This document shows, piece by piece, positions 1-5,482 of a stretch of 14,181 bases of DNA; position 1 is the first letter of the stretch; each line of letters begins with the position of its first letter. Both the position numbers and the translations under genes were made by a program. The notes below the pieces were generated by a model, which had not been told where the DNA came from, did not search any database, and was given only the letters and a program-made list of their open reading frames with translations. Source of the stretch: Bacillota bacterium (GTDB lineage: Bacteria > Bacillota > Clostridia > Christensenellales > Aristaeellaceae); NCBI GenBank assembly GCA_023392515.1, contig JAEVYX010000029.1, positions 1 to 14,181 of the forward strand, in the 5' to 3' direction.

Positions 1-471
1 GAAACCTGCTCGGCGATTGCTGTTGCTATGGGGCTGGACCCGCAAAATGTGCTTCGCCTGAAAACGGCAGGCCTTCTTCATGACATTGGCAAGCTGGGAA
101 TCGATGAGAAAATATTGCGCAAGCCCACCAAGCTGAACAGCCGGGAATGGGAAGAAATAAAGCGCCATCCGGAAATTGGATACCGGATTTTGTCCAAAGA
201 CAATGCCTATGCGCAAATGGCAGGCTATGTCCTAGAATCTCATGAAAAGTGGGACGGCAAAGGATACCCCAGGGGCCTCAAGGGGGAACAGATCGCCTTG
301 CAGGCCAGAATCATTGCCATTGCCGATGCGTATGACGCCATGACAAGCGACAGCGTATACCGTAAAAAGCTGACGCCAAAGGAAGCGTCGGAGGAAATCA
401 TCAAGCATACCGGGACACAGTTTGACCCCGATGTTGCCAAGGTTTTTGTGGAAAAGGTTCTCAATTGTTAG
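1..471 (+). CDS. HD-GYP domain phosphohydrolase, C-terminal part (5' truncated by window edge)
   Basis: The reading frame is open from base 1, so the gene starts upstream of the window; 156 residues are visible. HD-GYP proteins are metal-dependent phosphodiesterases that usually hydrolyse cyclic di-GMP. Visible motifs in visible-residue numbering: the HD pair in LLHDIGKLG (H27, D28), K31, the HP of the RHPEIG block (H56), HE at 81-82, the GYP signature in GKGYPRGL (88-90) and the ADAYDAMTSD block (D109 nearby). The domain runs almost to the C-terminus, so any sensory or receiver domain must lie upstream. One oddity: the usual HHE motif before the GYP loop reads SHE, so one expected metal-ligand histidine is a serine. 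The gene is followed by its own terminator and is not linked to the sugar operon. The family call is very secure; activity on c-di-GMP is inferred. Confidence 0.93.
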   Translation, partial: ETCSAIAVAMGLDPQNVLRLKTAGLLHDIGKLGIDEKILRKPTKLNSREWEEIKRHPEIGYRILSKDNAYAQMAGYVLESHEKWDGKGYPRGLKGEQIALQARIIAIADAYDAMTSDSVYRKKLTPKEASEEIIKHTGTQFDPDVAKVFVEKVLNC

Positions 472-502
472 CCATCGTACAGCATGCATACCGGAATGAA
501 TC

Positions 503-528
503 AGGAGCCTGAGGAGGGCTCCTTTTTT
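503..528 (+). terminator. Rho-independent terminator of the HD-GYP gene
   Basis: A seven-base-pair stem, AGGAGCC (503-509) with GGCTCCT (517-523), closes a seven-base loop and runs directly into a T tract (523-528). It lies 31 bases after the HD-GYP stop codon and separates that gene from the regulatory region downstream. Confidence 0.85.
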
Positions 529-599
529 CATATTATCACATTCGTGTGTAGTCTGCAGGGTAAAAAGAATTTATGAAAATTAAGTTGTTCACTAAATAT

Positions 600-623
600 A
601 TAAATATTTTGGGGAATATTTAT
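600..623 (+). repeat. 9-bp perfect inverted repeat with 6-bp spacer
   Basis: ATAAATATT (600-608) and AATATTTAT (615-623) are exact reverse complements around TTGGGG. There is no T tract after it, so it is not a terminator. It lies 12 bases before the cre-like palindrome and could be a protein-binding dyad, but an A+T-only arm can arise by chance. Confidence 0.4.
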
Positions 624-634
624 CAAATCGAGAG

Positions 635-650
635 GTGAAATCGCTTTCAC
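635..650 (+). promoter_or_regulatory. cre-like / LacI-family operator palindrome
   Basis: GTGAAATCGCTTTCAC is a 16-base dyad with a central CG and 7 of 8 symmetric positions. Its inner 14 bases fit the Bacillus cre consensus TGWAANCGNTNWCA at every defined position. This is the form bound by CcpA and many other LacI-family repressors. It lies about 140 bases upstream of the predicted transcription start, far for simple repression, so it may act through looping or serve an undetected promoter. Either CcpA or the adjacent LacI-family protein could bind it. Confidence 0.6.
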
Positions 651-751
651 TGCTAAAAATGCCGGATGTCATGCACCATCATGCTTTCATTTTTGCTTCG
701 CAATATAAATGTTTAGTAAATTTAATTATGCGTTTTACGTAATTATCAGCA

Positions 752-780
752 TTGACAAACGAAATGATGTAGAATATAAT
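752..780 (+). promoter_or_regulatory. Consensus housekeeping promoter of the sugar operon
   Basis: TTGACA at 752-757 and TATAAT at 775-780 are separated by exactly 17 bases, a perfect match to the vegetative sigma-70/sigma-A consensus. Transcription would begin near 787, leaving a leader of about 290 bases before the LacI-family gene. It is the strongest promoter-like sequence upstream of the operon; none is apparent between the regulator gene and the transport genes. Confidence 0.75.
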
Positions 781-972
781 TCAAAACATCAAGCAAAATC
801 ATGCATAATCTCTAAAACGGCGCGAGTTATAAATCAAGAACGAAGAAAAAGGCTCCTTTATGGAATGAATTGTTAAGTAAATCAATACCTGCTTTCGCTT
901 GGCCGGAATATTGCAGAATCCCTATGGACCGTAAATGAGGGAATAAGGGTAAAGTGGAAAAGGCTGCCCTGT

Positions 973-1053
973 ATGTCGCCTGAAGGAGGAAGAACGATTC
1001 TTCATCAAAGCAGCTTTACAACTGCAAAACAATTTCATAAAATGTCCAAATAA
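973..1053 (+). other. Possible 26-codon leader ORF (weak)
   Basis: An ATG at 973 opens a 26-codon frame ending in TAA at 1051-1053, just before the LacI-family gene. An AAAAGG (958-963) lies nine bases upstream. A much better GAAGGAGGA (982-990) sits inside the frame, six bases before an in-frame ATT that could only be a rare start. The peptide has no recognisable motif. It is listed because the orphan ribosome site is otherwise unexplained; a chance ORF is the more likely reading. Confidence 0.15.
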
Positions 1054-1078
1054 GTAAGTTGTGAAATGAGTGATGAAG

Positions 1079-2107
1079 ATGAAAATTCGTGTCAGGGATA
1101 TTGCTCAAGCTGCCGGGGTATCTGCCGCTACAGTAAGCAACGCGCTCAACGGCCGCCGGGGTGTGGGTGAAGATACGACCCAGCGTATACTGTCCATCGC
1201 CAGGGAGATGGGCTACATTCGGGAAAAGCCCCAGGGAAACGGCCATAGTTATATCCGTTTGGTTATCTTCAAGCGTCATGGCCTGGTGGTTATGGATACG
1301 CAATTTTTTGCGGAAATGGTAGAGGGAATCGAACGGGAATGCCACGCCAATGGTCTTGAATTGATGGTAACCCATATCCACATGGAAAAGGATTCGGATT
1401 ACCTGGAAAGGATCAGAAGCCTGTGTCAGGAGGAGTGCGCCGGCATTCTGCTGCTGGCCACGGAAATGTATTCGGAAGATGTGACGCTGTTTCGCAACAC
1501 CCAGTCCCCTCTGCTGGTGCTTGACAGCCTGTTCCGCCACGAGGACTTCAATACAGTGGTCATGAACAACTTTGAGGCAGGCCATTTGGCGACCTCGCGG
1601 CTGATCAAAATGGGACATACGAAAGTAGGCCACATTACCTCCAACGTCCGCTTCAACAACATGCGCTATCGGCGCAAGGGATACGAAGCCGCCATGGAAG
1701 AGAAGGGCTTGCCGGTTACGGAGAATAGCATCTGGCGGGTGACCCCCACCCTGGAAGGTGCATATCGGGATATGCGGGATCTGCTTCAGGAGCGGGGAGA
1801 CCAGGTGCCATCCGCTTTTTTCGCCGCCAACGATATTATGGCGGTGGGCTGTGTCCGGGCGCTGAAAGAAAAGGGGTTCCATATTCCGCAGGACGTATCC
1901 ATGATCGGCATGGATGACATGGCGGTCTGCCAGATCACCAATCCTCCCCTATCCACCATCCGCGTATTCAGGGAGGAACTCGGAATCATCGCGGTACGGC
2001 GGCTGGTAGATATGATGAGCGAAAACGACTCCCCCTGCGTGCAAAAGACGGAAGTTTCCGTAGTGCTGGTGGACAGGAAAAGCATTCGGGATCTTAGGGA
2101 TAACTGA
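1079..2107 (+). CDS. LacI-family transcriptional regulator of the sugar operon
   Basis: A 342-residue protein with an N-terminal LacI helix-turn-helix (residues 4-25, VRDIAQAAGVSAATVSNALN) followed by a periplasmic-binding-protein-like effector domain (about 59-335), including the AANDIMAVG block (249-257) and an MIGMDDMAVCQITNPPLSTI block (275-294). Proteins of this type bind an operator until a sugar ligand binds the effector domain. The start is ambiguous: GTG at 1070, ATG at 1073 and ATG at 1079 are in frame, a TGA at 1067 blocks extension, and none has a good ribosome site. 1079 is chosen because MKIRVRDIA fits the usual family start. Oddly, the stretch after the helix-turn-helix (GYIREKPQGNGHSYIRLV) lacks the usual PNxxA..L hinge helix. 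It is first in the operon, 69 bases before the binding protein, so it is probably a local, autoregulated controller. Confidence 0.92.
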   Translation: MKIRVRDIAQAAGVSAATVSNALNGRRGVGEDTTQRILSIAREMGYIREKPQGNGHSYIRLVIFKRHGLVVMDTQFFAEMVEGIERECHANGLELMVTHIHMEKDSDYLERIRSLCQEECAGILLLATEMYSEDVTLFRNTQSPLLVLDSLFRHEDFNTVVMNNFEAGHLATSRLIKMGHTKVGHITSNVRFNNMRYRRKGYEAAMEEKGLPVTENSIWRVTPTLEGAYRDMRDLLQERGDQVPSAFFAANDIMAVGCVRALKEKGFHIPQDVSMIGMDDMAVCQITNPPLSTIRVFREELGIIAVRRLVDMMSENDSPCVQKTEVSVVLVDRKSIRDLRDN

Positions 2108-2119
2108 TTTTGTTACCAT

Positions 2120-2143
2120 TTGTATGGCAGAGACGCCATACAA
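2120..2143 (+). promoter_or_regulatory. Perfect 9-bp hairpin between regulator and binding-protein genes
   Basis: TTGTATGGC (2120-2128) and GCCATACAA (2135-2143) are exact reverse complements around AGAGAC. It begins 12 bases after the LacI-family stop and ends 33 bases before the binding-protein ATG. There is no T tract, so it is not a terminator. It may be an mRNA stem that stabilises or processes the transcript upstream of the binding-protein cistron, or a DNA dyad for a regulator. Confidence 0.6.
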
Positions 2144-2176
2144 TTGAGAAAACCCATCAACAAAGGAGGATCTCTC

Positions 2177-3127
2177 ATGAAAAAACTTGTTGCTCTGGTC
2201 CTGGTAACCTTGATGGCCGTTTCCATGTTCAGCTTTACGGCCATGGCCGAAGCCAAACCCCTGATCGTCATCATTACCCCCAGCCATTCCAACCCCTACT
2301 TTAAGACGGTTGCCGACGCTGCTTCCGCCAAGGCCACGGAACTGGGCTATGATTTCCTGGTCATCCAGCATGACGACGATGTAGTGAAGCAGTCTGAAGC
2401 TTTTGACACCGCCATCTCCCGCAAGGCTGCCGCCATCATCTGCGACAACGCCGGCGCCGATGCTTCCATTGCCCCCGTGCAGGCCGCCAAGGCTGCCGGT
2501 ATCCCCACCTTCCTGGTAGACCGCGAAATCAACTCCACCGGCGACGCCGTGGCGCAGATGGTTTCCAACAACTATCAGGGTGCTTCCCTTGTGGCTGAAT
2601 TCTTTGTTGAGGCCATGGGCGAAGAAGGAAACTATGTGGAACTGACGGGCAAAGAGTCCGACACCAATGCCGGCGTTCGTTCCCAGGGCTTCCATGATGT
2701 GATCGATCAGTATGAAGGCATGAAAATGATCGAGCAGCAGACCGCCAACTGGAGCCAGACCGAAGCCTACGAAAAGATGGAATCCATCATCCAGGCTCAG
2801 GGCGCTGACAAGATCAAGGGCGTTATCTGCGGCAATGACACCATGGCCATGGGCGTAATCGAAGCTTGTCTGAAAGCCGGCATGAAAGACGTTATCGTCT
2901 GCGGTTTCGACGGCTCCAACGACGTGCGCGACTCCATCCTCCGCGGCGAAATCAAAGCCACCGGCCTCCAGCCCATCGCTTACATCGCTGAGCAGGCTGT
3001 TGTACAGGCTGACGAATTCATCAAGAACGGCAAGACCGACAAGGAAGAAAAACAGCTGATGGACTGCGTGCTGATCACCGCTGAAAACGCTGCCAAGCTG
3101 GACAACTTTGCTCTGAAGGCCGAATAA
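2177..3127 (+). CDS. RbsB-like sugar ABC transporter substrate-binding protein
   Basis: A 316-residue secreted solute receptor that captures a sugar and delivers it to the permease and ATPase encoded downstream. The start at 2177 follows AAAGGAGGA (2162-2170) with ideal spacing. Residues 1-24 form a Sec signal peptide (MKK, hydrophobic core, AMA before EA) with no lipobox cysteine, unusual for a Gram-positive receptor. The rest is a type I periplasmic-binding fold. Equivalents of the E. coli ribose-binding-protein ligand residues seem present: N39, Y41 and F42 in NPYF, D115-R116, R168, N220 in NDTMAMG, D245 in GFDGSND, and Q265. This fits a pyranose- or furanose-type monosaccharide but does not fix which one. 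Codons are markedly biased to C-ending forms (GCC, ATC, AAC), more than in neighbours, which suggests high expression. Confidence 0.93.
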   Translation: MKKLVALVLVTLMAVSMFSFTAMAEAKPLIVIITPSHSNPYFKTVADAASAKATELGYDFLVIQHDDDVVKQSEAFDTAISRKAAAIICDNAGADASIAPVQAAKAAGIPTFLVDREINSTGDAVAQMVSNNYQGASLVAEFFVEAMGEEGNYVELTGKESDTNAGVRSQGFHDVIDQYEGMKMIEQQTANWSQTEAYEKMESIIQAQGADKIKGVICGNDTMAMGVIEACLKAGMKDVIVCGFDGSNDVRDSILRGEIKATGLQPIAYIAEQAVVQADEFIKNGKTDKEEKQLMDCVLITAENAAKLDNFALKAE

Positions 3128-3157
3128 GTTTTCTAAAGAGCAAAAGAGGGTTTTTCC

Positions 3158-3201
3158 AAGGGCTGGCGCATGGGAAGCAAATTGCCCGGGCGTCAGCCCT
3201 T
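3158..3201 (+). promoter_or_regulatory. Intergenic stem-loop downstream of the binding-protein gene
   Basis: AAGGGCTGGCGC (3158-3169) pairs with GCGTCAGCCCTT (3190-3201): 12 pairs including one G-U. Inside, GGG (3172-3174) can pair with CCC (3185-3187). The tail is only moderately T-rich (CCTTCTTATT), so it is at best a leaky terminator. Such stems after a binding-protein gene commonly protect its mRNA 3' end and lower expression of the transporter genes beyond. Confidence 0.65.
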
Positions 3202-3231
3202 CCTTCTTATTCAAATAAGGGGCGAAGTAAT

Positions 3232-3921
3232 ATGAAGATCAAAAAGTGGATTCTTCCCGTGGCGTCTGTTTTGCTGGCTGCAGCGCTTATCCTTCTGACT
3301 TGTGATATTACGATTGTATATGATGAAAAGCCCCAGACGCAGATAAACGAACAGGGCGAAGAGGTTGTGGTAGCCAAGCTCACCTTTGCCGAGCAGTATG
3401 CCCTGGACAATTGGGATGTCAAGATTATGCCCACCATCCGGGATCGGGCGGTGGAAATGGAAAGCTTTATAAAAGAAATTCAGGCCGATCTTGCTGCGGC
3501 CGGGAAGAAATATGGTAACAGGGCCAATGAAACCAGCCCGTGGAGCTTTTGCCTGAAAGGGAAAGTGACGGTGCTGGGAGTGGAAAACCCGGAGAAAGCT
3601 TCTCAAACCAGGCTCCTGCTGGACGCTGCGCCTTATGATGGCAAAGCCGACTTAAAACTGCAGGTTAGCACGGTGCTGAAAACCAACGCTATCCGGGACG
3701 GAGTAGGATTTTTGAAGCTGGATGACTTCACCAATCAGGTGGAATTTGCGGAGTTGACCAAAGCCTTTAACAACAAAGTCAAGCAGTCTGTATTGAACGG
3801 ACTGGATACCGCCGCACTGGTAGGAAAAGAGATCAATCTGCTGGGCTGCGTATCCACTCAGAAAGCCGAATTGGAAGACCTTCTGATCATTCCCGTGGAA
3901 TTGGAAAGCATCGGGGGGTAA
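3232..3921 (+). CDS. DUF2291 family lipoprotein of a sugar ABC transporter locus
   Basis: A 229-residue protein recognised as DUF2291, a family of predicted exported lipoproteins of unknown role that I know mainly from sugar ABC transporter operons. Visible family blocks: NWDVKIMPTIRDRAVEM (60-76), KKYGNR (92-97), SFCLKGKV (105-112), DGKADLKLQVSTV (136-148), TNAIRDGVGF (151-160), and DDFTNQVEFAEL with the following AFN (164-180). The N-terminus has KIKK, a hydrophobic segment and C24 in LLTC, a weak lipobox; it could instead be an uncleaved membrane anchor. The start has AAGGGG (3217-3222) nine bases upstream. It sits between receptor and ATPase genes, four bases from the latter, so it probably acts outside the membrane with the importer. 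Its molecular function is unknown. Confidence 0.88.
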   Translation: MKIKKWILPVASVLLAAALILLTCDITIVYDEKPQTQINEQGEEVVVAKLTFAEQYALDNWDVKIMPTIRDRAVEMESFIKEIQADLAAAGKKYGNRANETSPWSFCLKGKVTVLGVENPEKASQTRLLLDAAPYDGKADLKLQVSTVLKTNAIRDGVGFLKLDDFTNQVEFAELTKAFNNKVKQSVLNGLDTAALVGKEINLLGCVSTQKAELEDLLIIPVELESIGG

Positions 3922-3925
3922 AAAG

Positions 3926-5482
3926 ATGGAAAACGAAAAGCAGCCTGTCATGCAGGCTAAACATATTACAAAGGTTTACCCCGGCACAACGGCATTGAAT
4001 CAGGTGGATTTTAATGTCTGGTCCGGAAAAGTGAACGTGCTGATCGGTGAAAACGGAGCGGGAAAATCCACCTTGATGAAAGTTCTGGCGGGCATTGAAA
4101 AACCGTCGGAAGGGTCCATTTTTCTAGGCGGGCAGGAAGTGAAGTTTGCCAACACCCGGGAAGCCAGCGCTTTGGGGGTGGGCATTATTCATCAGGAGCT
4201 GAATCTGTTTCGAGACATGAAGGTCGTTGACAACATGTTTGCAGGAAAAGAGATCAGCCATTTGGGGATGATCGACCGCAAGGCCCAGTACAAGCTGGCC
4301 AAGGAAGTGCTGGACCGGCTGCAGCAGAACATTGATCCCAATGAAATGATGCTGAACCTGCGCGTGGGCCAGCAGCAGGTTGTGGAAATTGCCAAGACAA
4401 TGCTCCAGCAAAAGCTGCAGGTCCTGATTATGGACGAACCCACATCCTCCCTTTCTAATGCGGAGGTGGAGGTTCTGTTCAAACTGATTGAGGATCTTAA
4501 AAGCCAGGGGATCGCCATTATTTACATTTCCCACAGGCTGGAAGAGATTATCCGCATCGGGGACCACGTGACCATCCTGCGGGATGGAAACAAGGTGGCC
4601 GAGGCGGAAGTGAAGGATATCAGCGTACCCTGGATCGTGCAAAAGATGGTGGGGCATACCACACTGACCATTGAAAAGCTGCCCTATGCCGGAGAAAAAG
4701 TACCCTTGCTGGATGTAAAGAATTATACCCTGCCAAGGCTTGGCGGCGGGTATACCGTAGACCATGTTTCCTTTACGCTGCATAAGGGCGAGGTCTTGGG
4801 CATTTACGGCCTCATGGGCGCCGGACGCACGGAATTGGTTGAATCGATGATGGGCCTGCATCCGGAGTCTTCCGGCACACTTTTTGTGGATGGTGAAAAA
4901 GTGGAAAGGCCCACTGTCGCAGGACAGATTGCCCGGGGCATGGTGCTGGTCCCCGAGGACCGGCAAAAAGATGGGCTTGTGCAGACCATGTCCATCTCCT
5001 CCAACCTTTTGCTCACCAGCATTCCCCATTTCACGCAAGGCATCGCCATCAACGATCAGCAATGCAAGGCGGCCGTGAAGGAAACGGTGAAGGATATGCA
5101 GGTGAAGGTAGCGGATGTGAAGCATTTGATTACCTCCCTGTCCGGAGGCAACCAGCAAAAGGTCGTCATCGGGAAATGCGTGATGGCCAAGGCAAAGGTT
5201 TTTATGATGGATGAGCCCTCCAGAGGGATCGACGTGGGCGCTAAAACTGATATTTTCTGCCTTATGCGGCGCTTCGCCTCCCAGGGTATGGGCGTTGTGT
5301 TTGTAGGCAGCGAGCTCAAAGAGATCGTTTCGGTATGTGACCGGGTATTGGTCATGTCCAATGGCAAGCTGACCGCGGATTTAAGCGGAGATGAAATTAC
5401 GGAGGATGCACTGGTAAGAGCCTCCGCCGCAGCGCTGAACACAGGAAAATCTGCCTCTTACGAAGGGGGAAAACTGCAATGA
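3926..5482 (+). CDS. RbsA-like sugar ABC transporter ATP-binding protein (two ATPase domains)
   Basis: A 518-residue tandem ATPase that powers sugar import from the cytoplasmic face. Domain 1: Walker A GENGAGKST (41-49), signature LRVGQQQ (145-151, slightly degenerate from LSxGQ), Walker B LIMDEPTSS (167-175), switch histidine H203. Domain 2: the degenerate Walker A GLMGAGRTE (295-303) usual in this family, signature LSGGNQQKV (405-413), and Walker B FMMDEPSRGIDVGAK (426-440), a hallmark of the RbsA/MglA/XylG carbohydrate class. Length is typical. The start ATG is four bases after the DUF2291 stop with a G-rich ribosome site (3913-3919). The stop overlaps the permease start as ATGA, so the two are translationally coupled. 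The exact sugar cannot be read from this subunit. Confidence 0.95.
   Translation: MENEKQPVMQAKHITKVYPGTTALNQVDFNVWSGKVNVLIGENGAGKSTLMKVLAGIEKPSEGSIFLGGQEVKFANTREASALGVGIIHQELNLFRDMKVVDNMFAGKEISHLGMIDRKAQYKLAKEVLDRLQQNIDPNEMMLNLRVGQQQVVEIAKTMLQQKLQVLIMDEPTSSLSNAEVEVLFKLIEDLKSQGIAIIYISHRLEEIIRIGDHVTILRDGNKVAEAEVKDISVPWIVQKMVGHTTLTIEKLPYAGEKVPLLDVKNYTLPRLGGGYTVDHVSFTLHKGEVLGIYGLMGAGRTELVESMMGLHPESSGTLFVDGEKVERPTVAGQIARGMVLVPEDRQKDGLVQTMSISSNLLLTSIPHFTQGIAINDQQCKAAVKETVKDMQVKVADVKHLITSLSGGNQQKVVIGKCVMAKAKVFMMDEPSRGIDVGAKTDIFCLMRRFASQGMGVVFVGSELKEIVSVCDRVLVMSNGKLTADLSGDEITEDALVRASAAALNTGKSASYEGGKLQ

Larger units (their letters stand above)
586..882 (+). repeat. Three dispersed copies of a TGTTNASTAAAT motif
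   Basis: TGTTCACTAAAT at 586-597, TGTTTAGTAAAT at 710-721 and TGTTAAGTAAAT at 871-882 share ten of twelve positions and one orientation. The middle copy contains the palindrome TTTAGTAAA. Two copies are upstream of the predicted promoter and one is in the leader, an arrangement like multiple operators for one regulator. A+T richness makes chance similarity possible, so binding is inference. Confidence 0.45.
529..1078 (+). promoter_or_regulatory. AT-rich regulatory region and leader of the sugar operon
   Basis: About 550 bases without a convincing gene, clearly richer in A+T than the flanking coding DNA. It contains an inverted repeat (600-623), a cre-like palindrome (635-650), three copies of a TGTTNASTAAAT motif (586, 710, 871), a consensus promoter (752-780) and a leader of about 290 bases before the LacI-type gene. 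The leader carries a Shine-Dalgarno-like GAAGGAGGA at 982-990 with no ATG, GTG or TTG at a proper distance. I recognise no known riboswitch in it. The density of sites suggests tight control by sugar and carbon status. Confidence 0.7.

Noticed and set aside
529..1078. CRISPR array, transposon end or tRNA in the regulatory region
   Set aside because: The three 12-base motifs are too short and unevenly spaced for CRISPR. No terminal repeats or transposase are present, and no cloverleaf could be folded.
1016..1882. 288-codon open frame on the minus strand opposite the LacI-family gene
   Set aside because: Antisense shadow; the + strand frame has a textbook helix-turn-helix and ligand domain.
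1949..3214. 421-codon open frame on the minus strand opposite the receptor gene
   Set aside because: It lies antisense to a well-supported binding protein with strong C-ending codon bias, which removes stops on the other strand. It has no ribosome site and the translation is low-complexity Gly/His/Val without family motifs.
4124..5158. 344-codon open frame on the minus strand inside the ATPase gene
   Set aside because: Shadow of the RbsA-like gene, rich in His, Gln and Leu, with no recognisable domain or start context.
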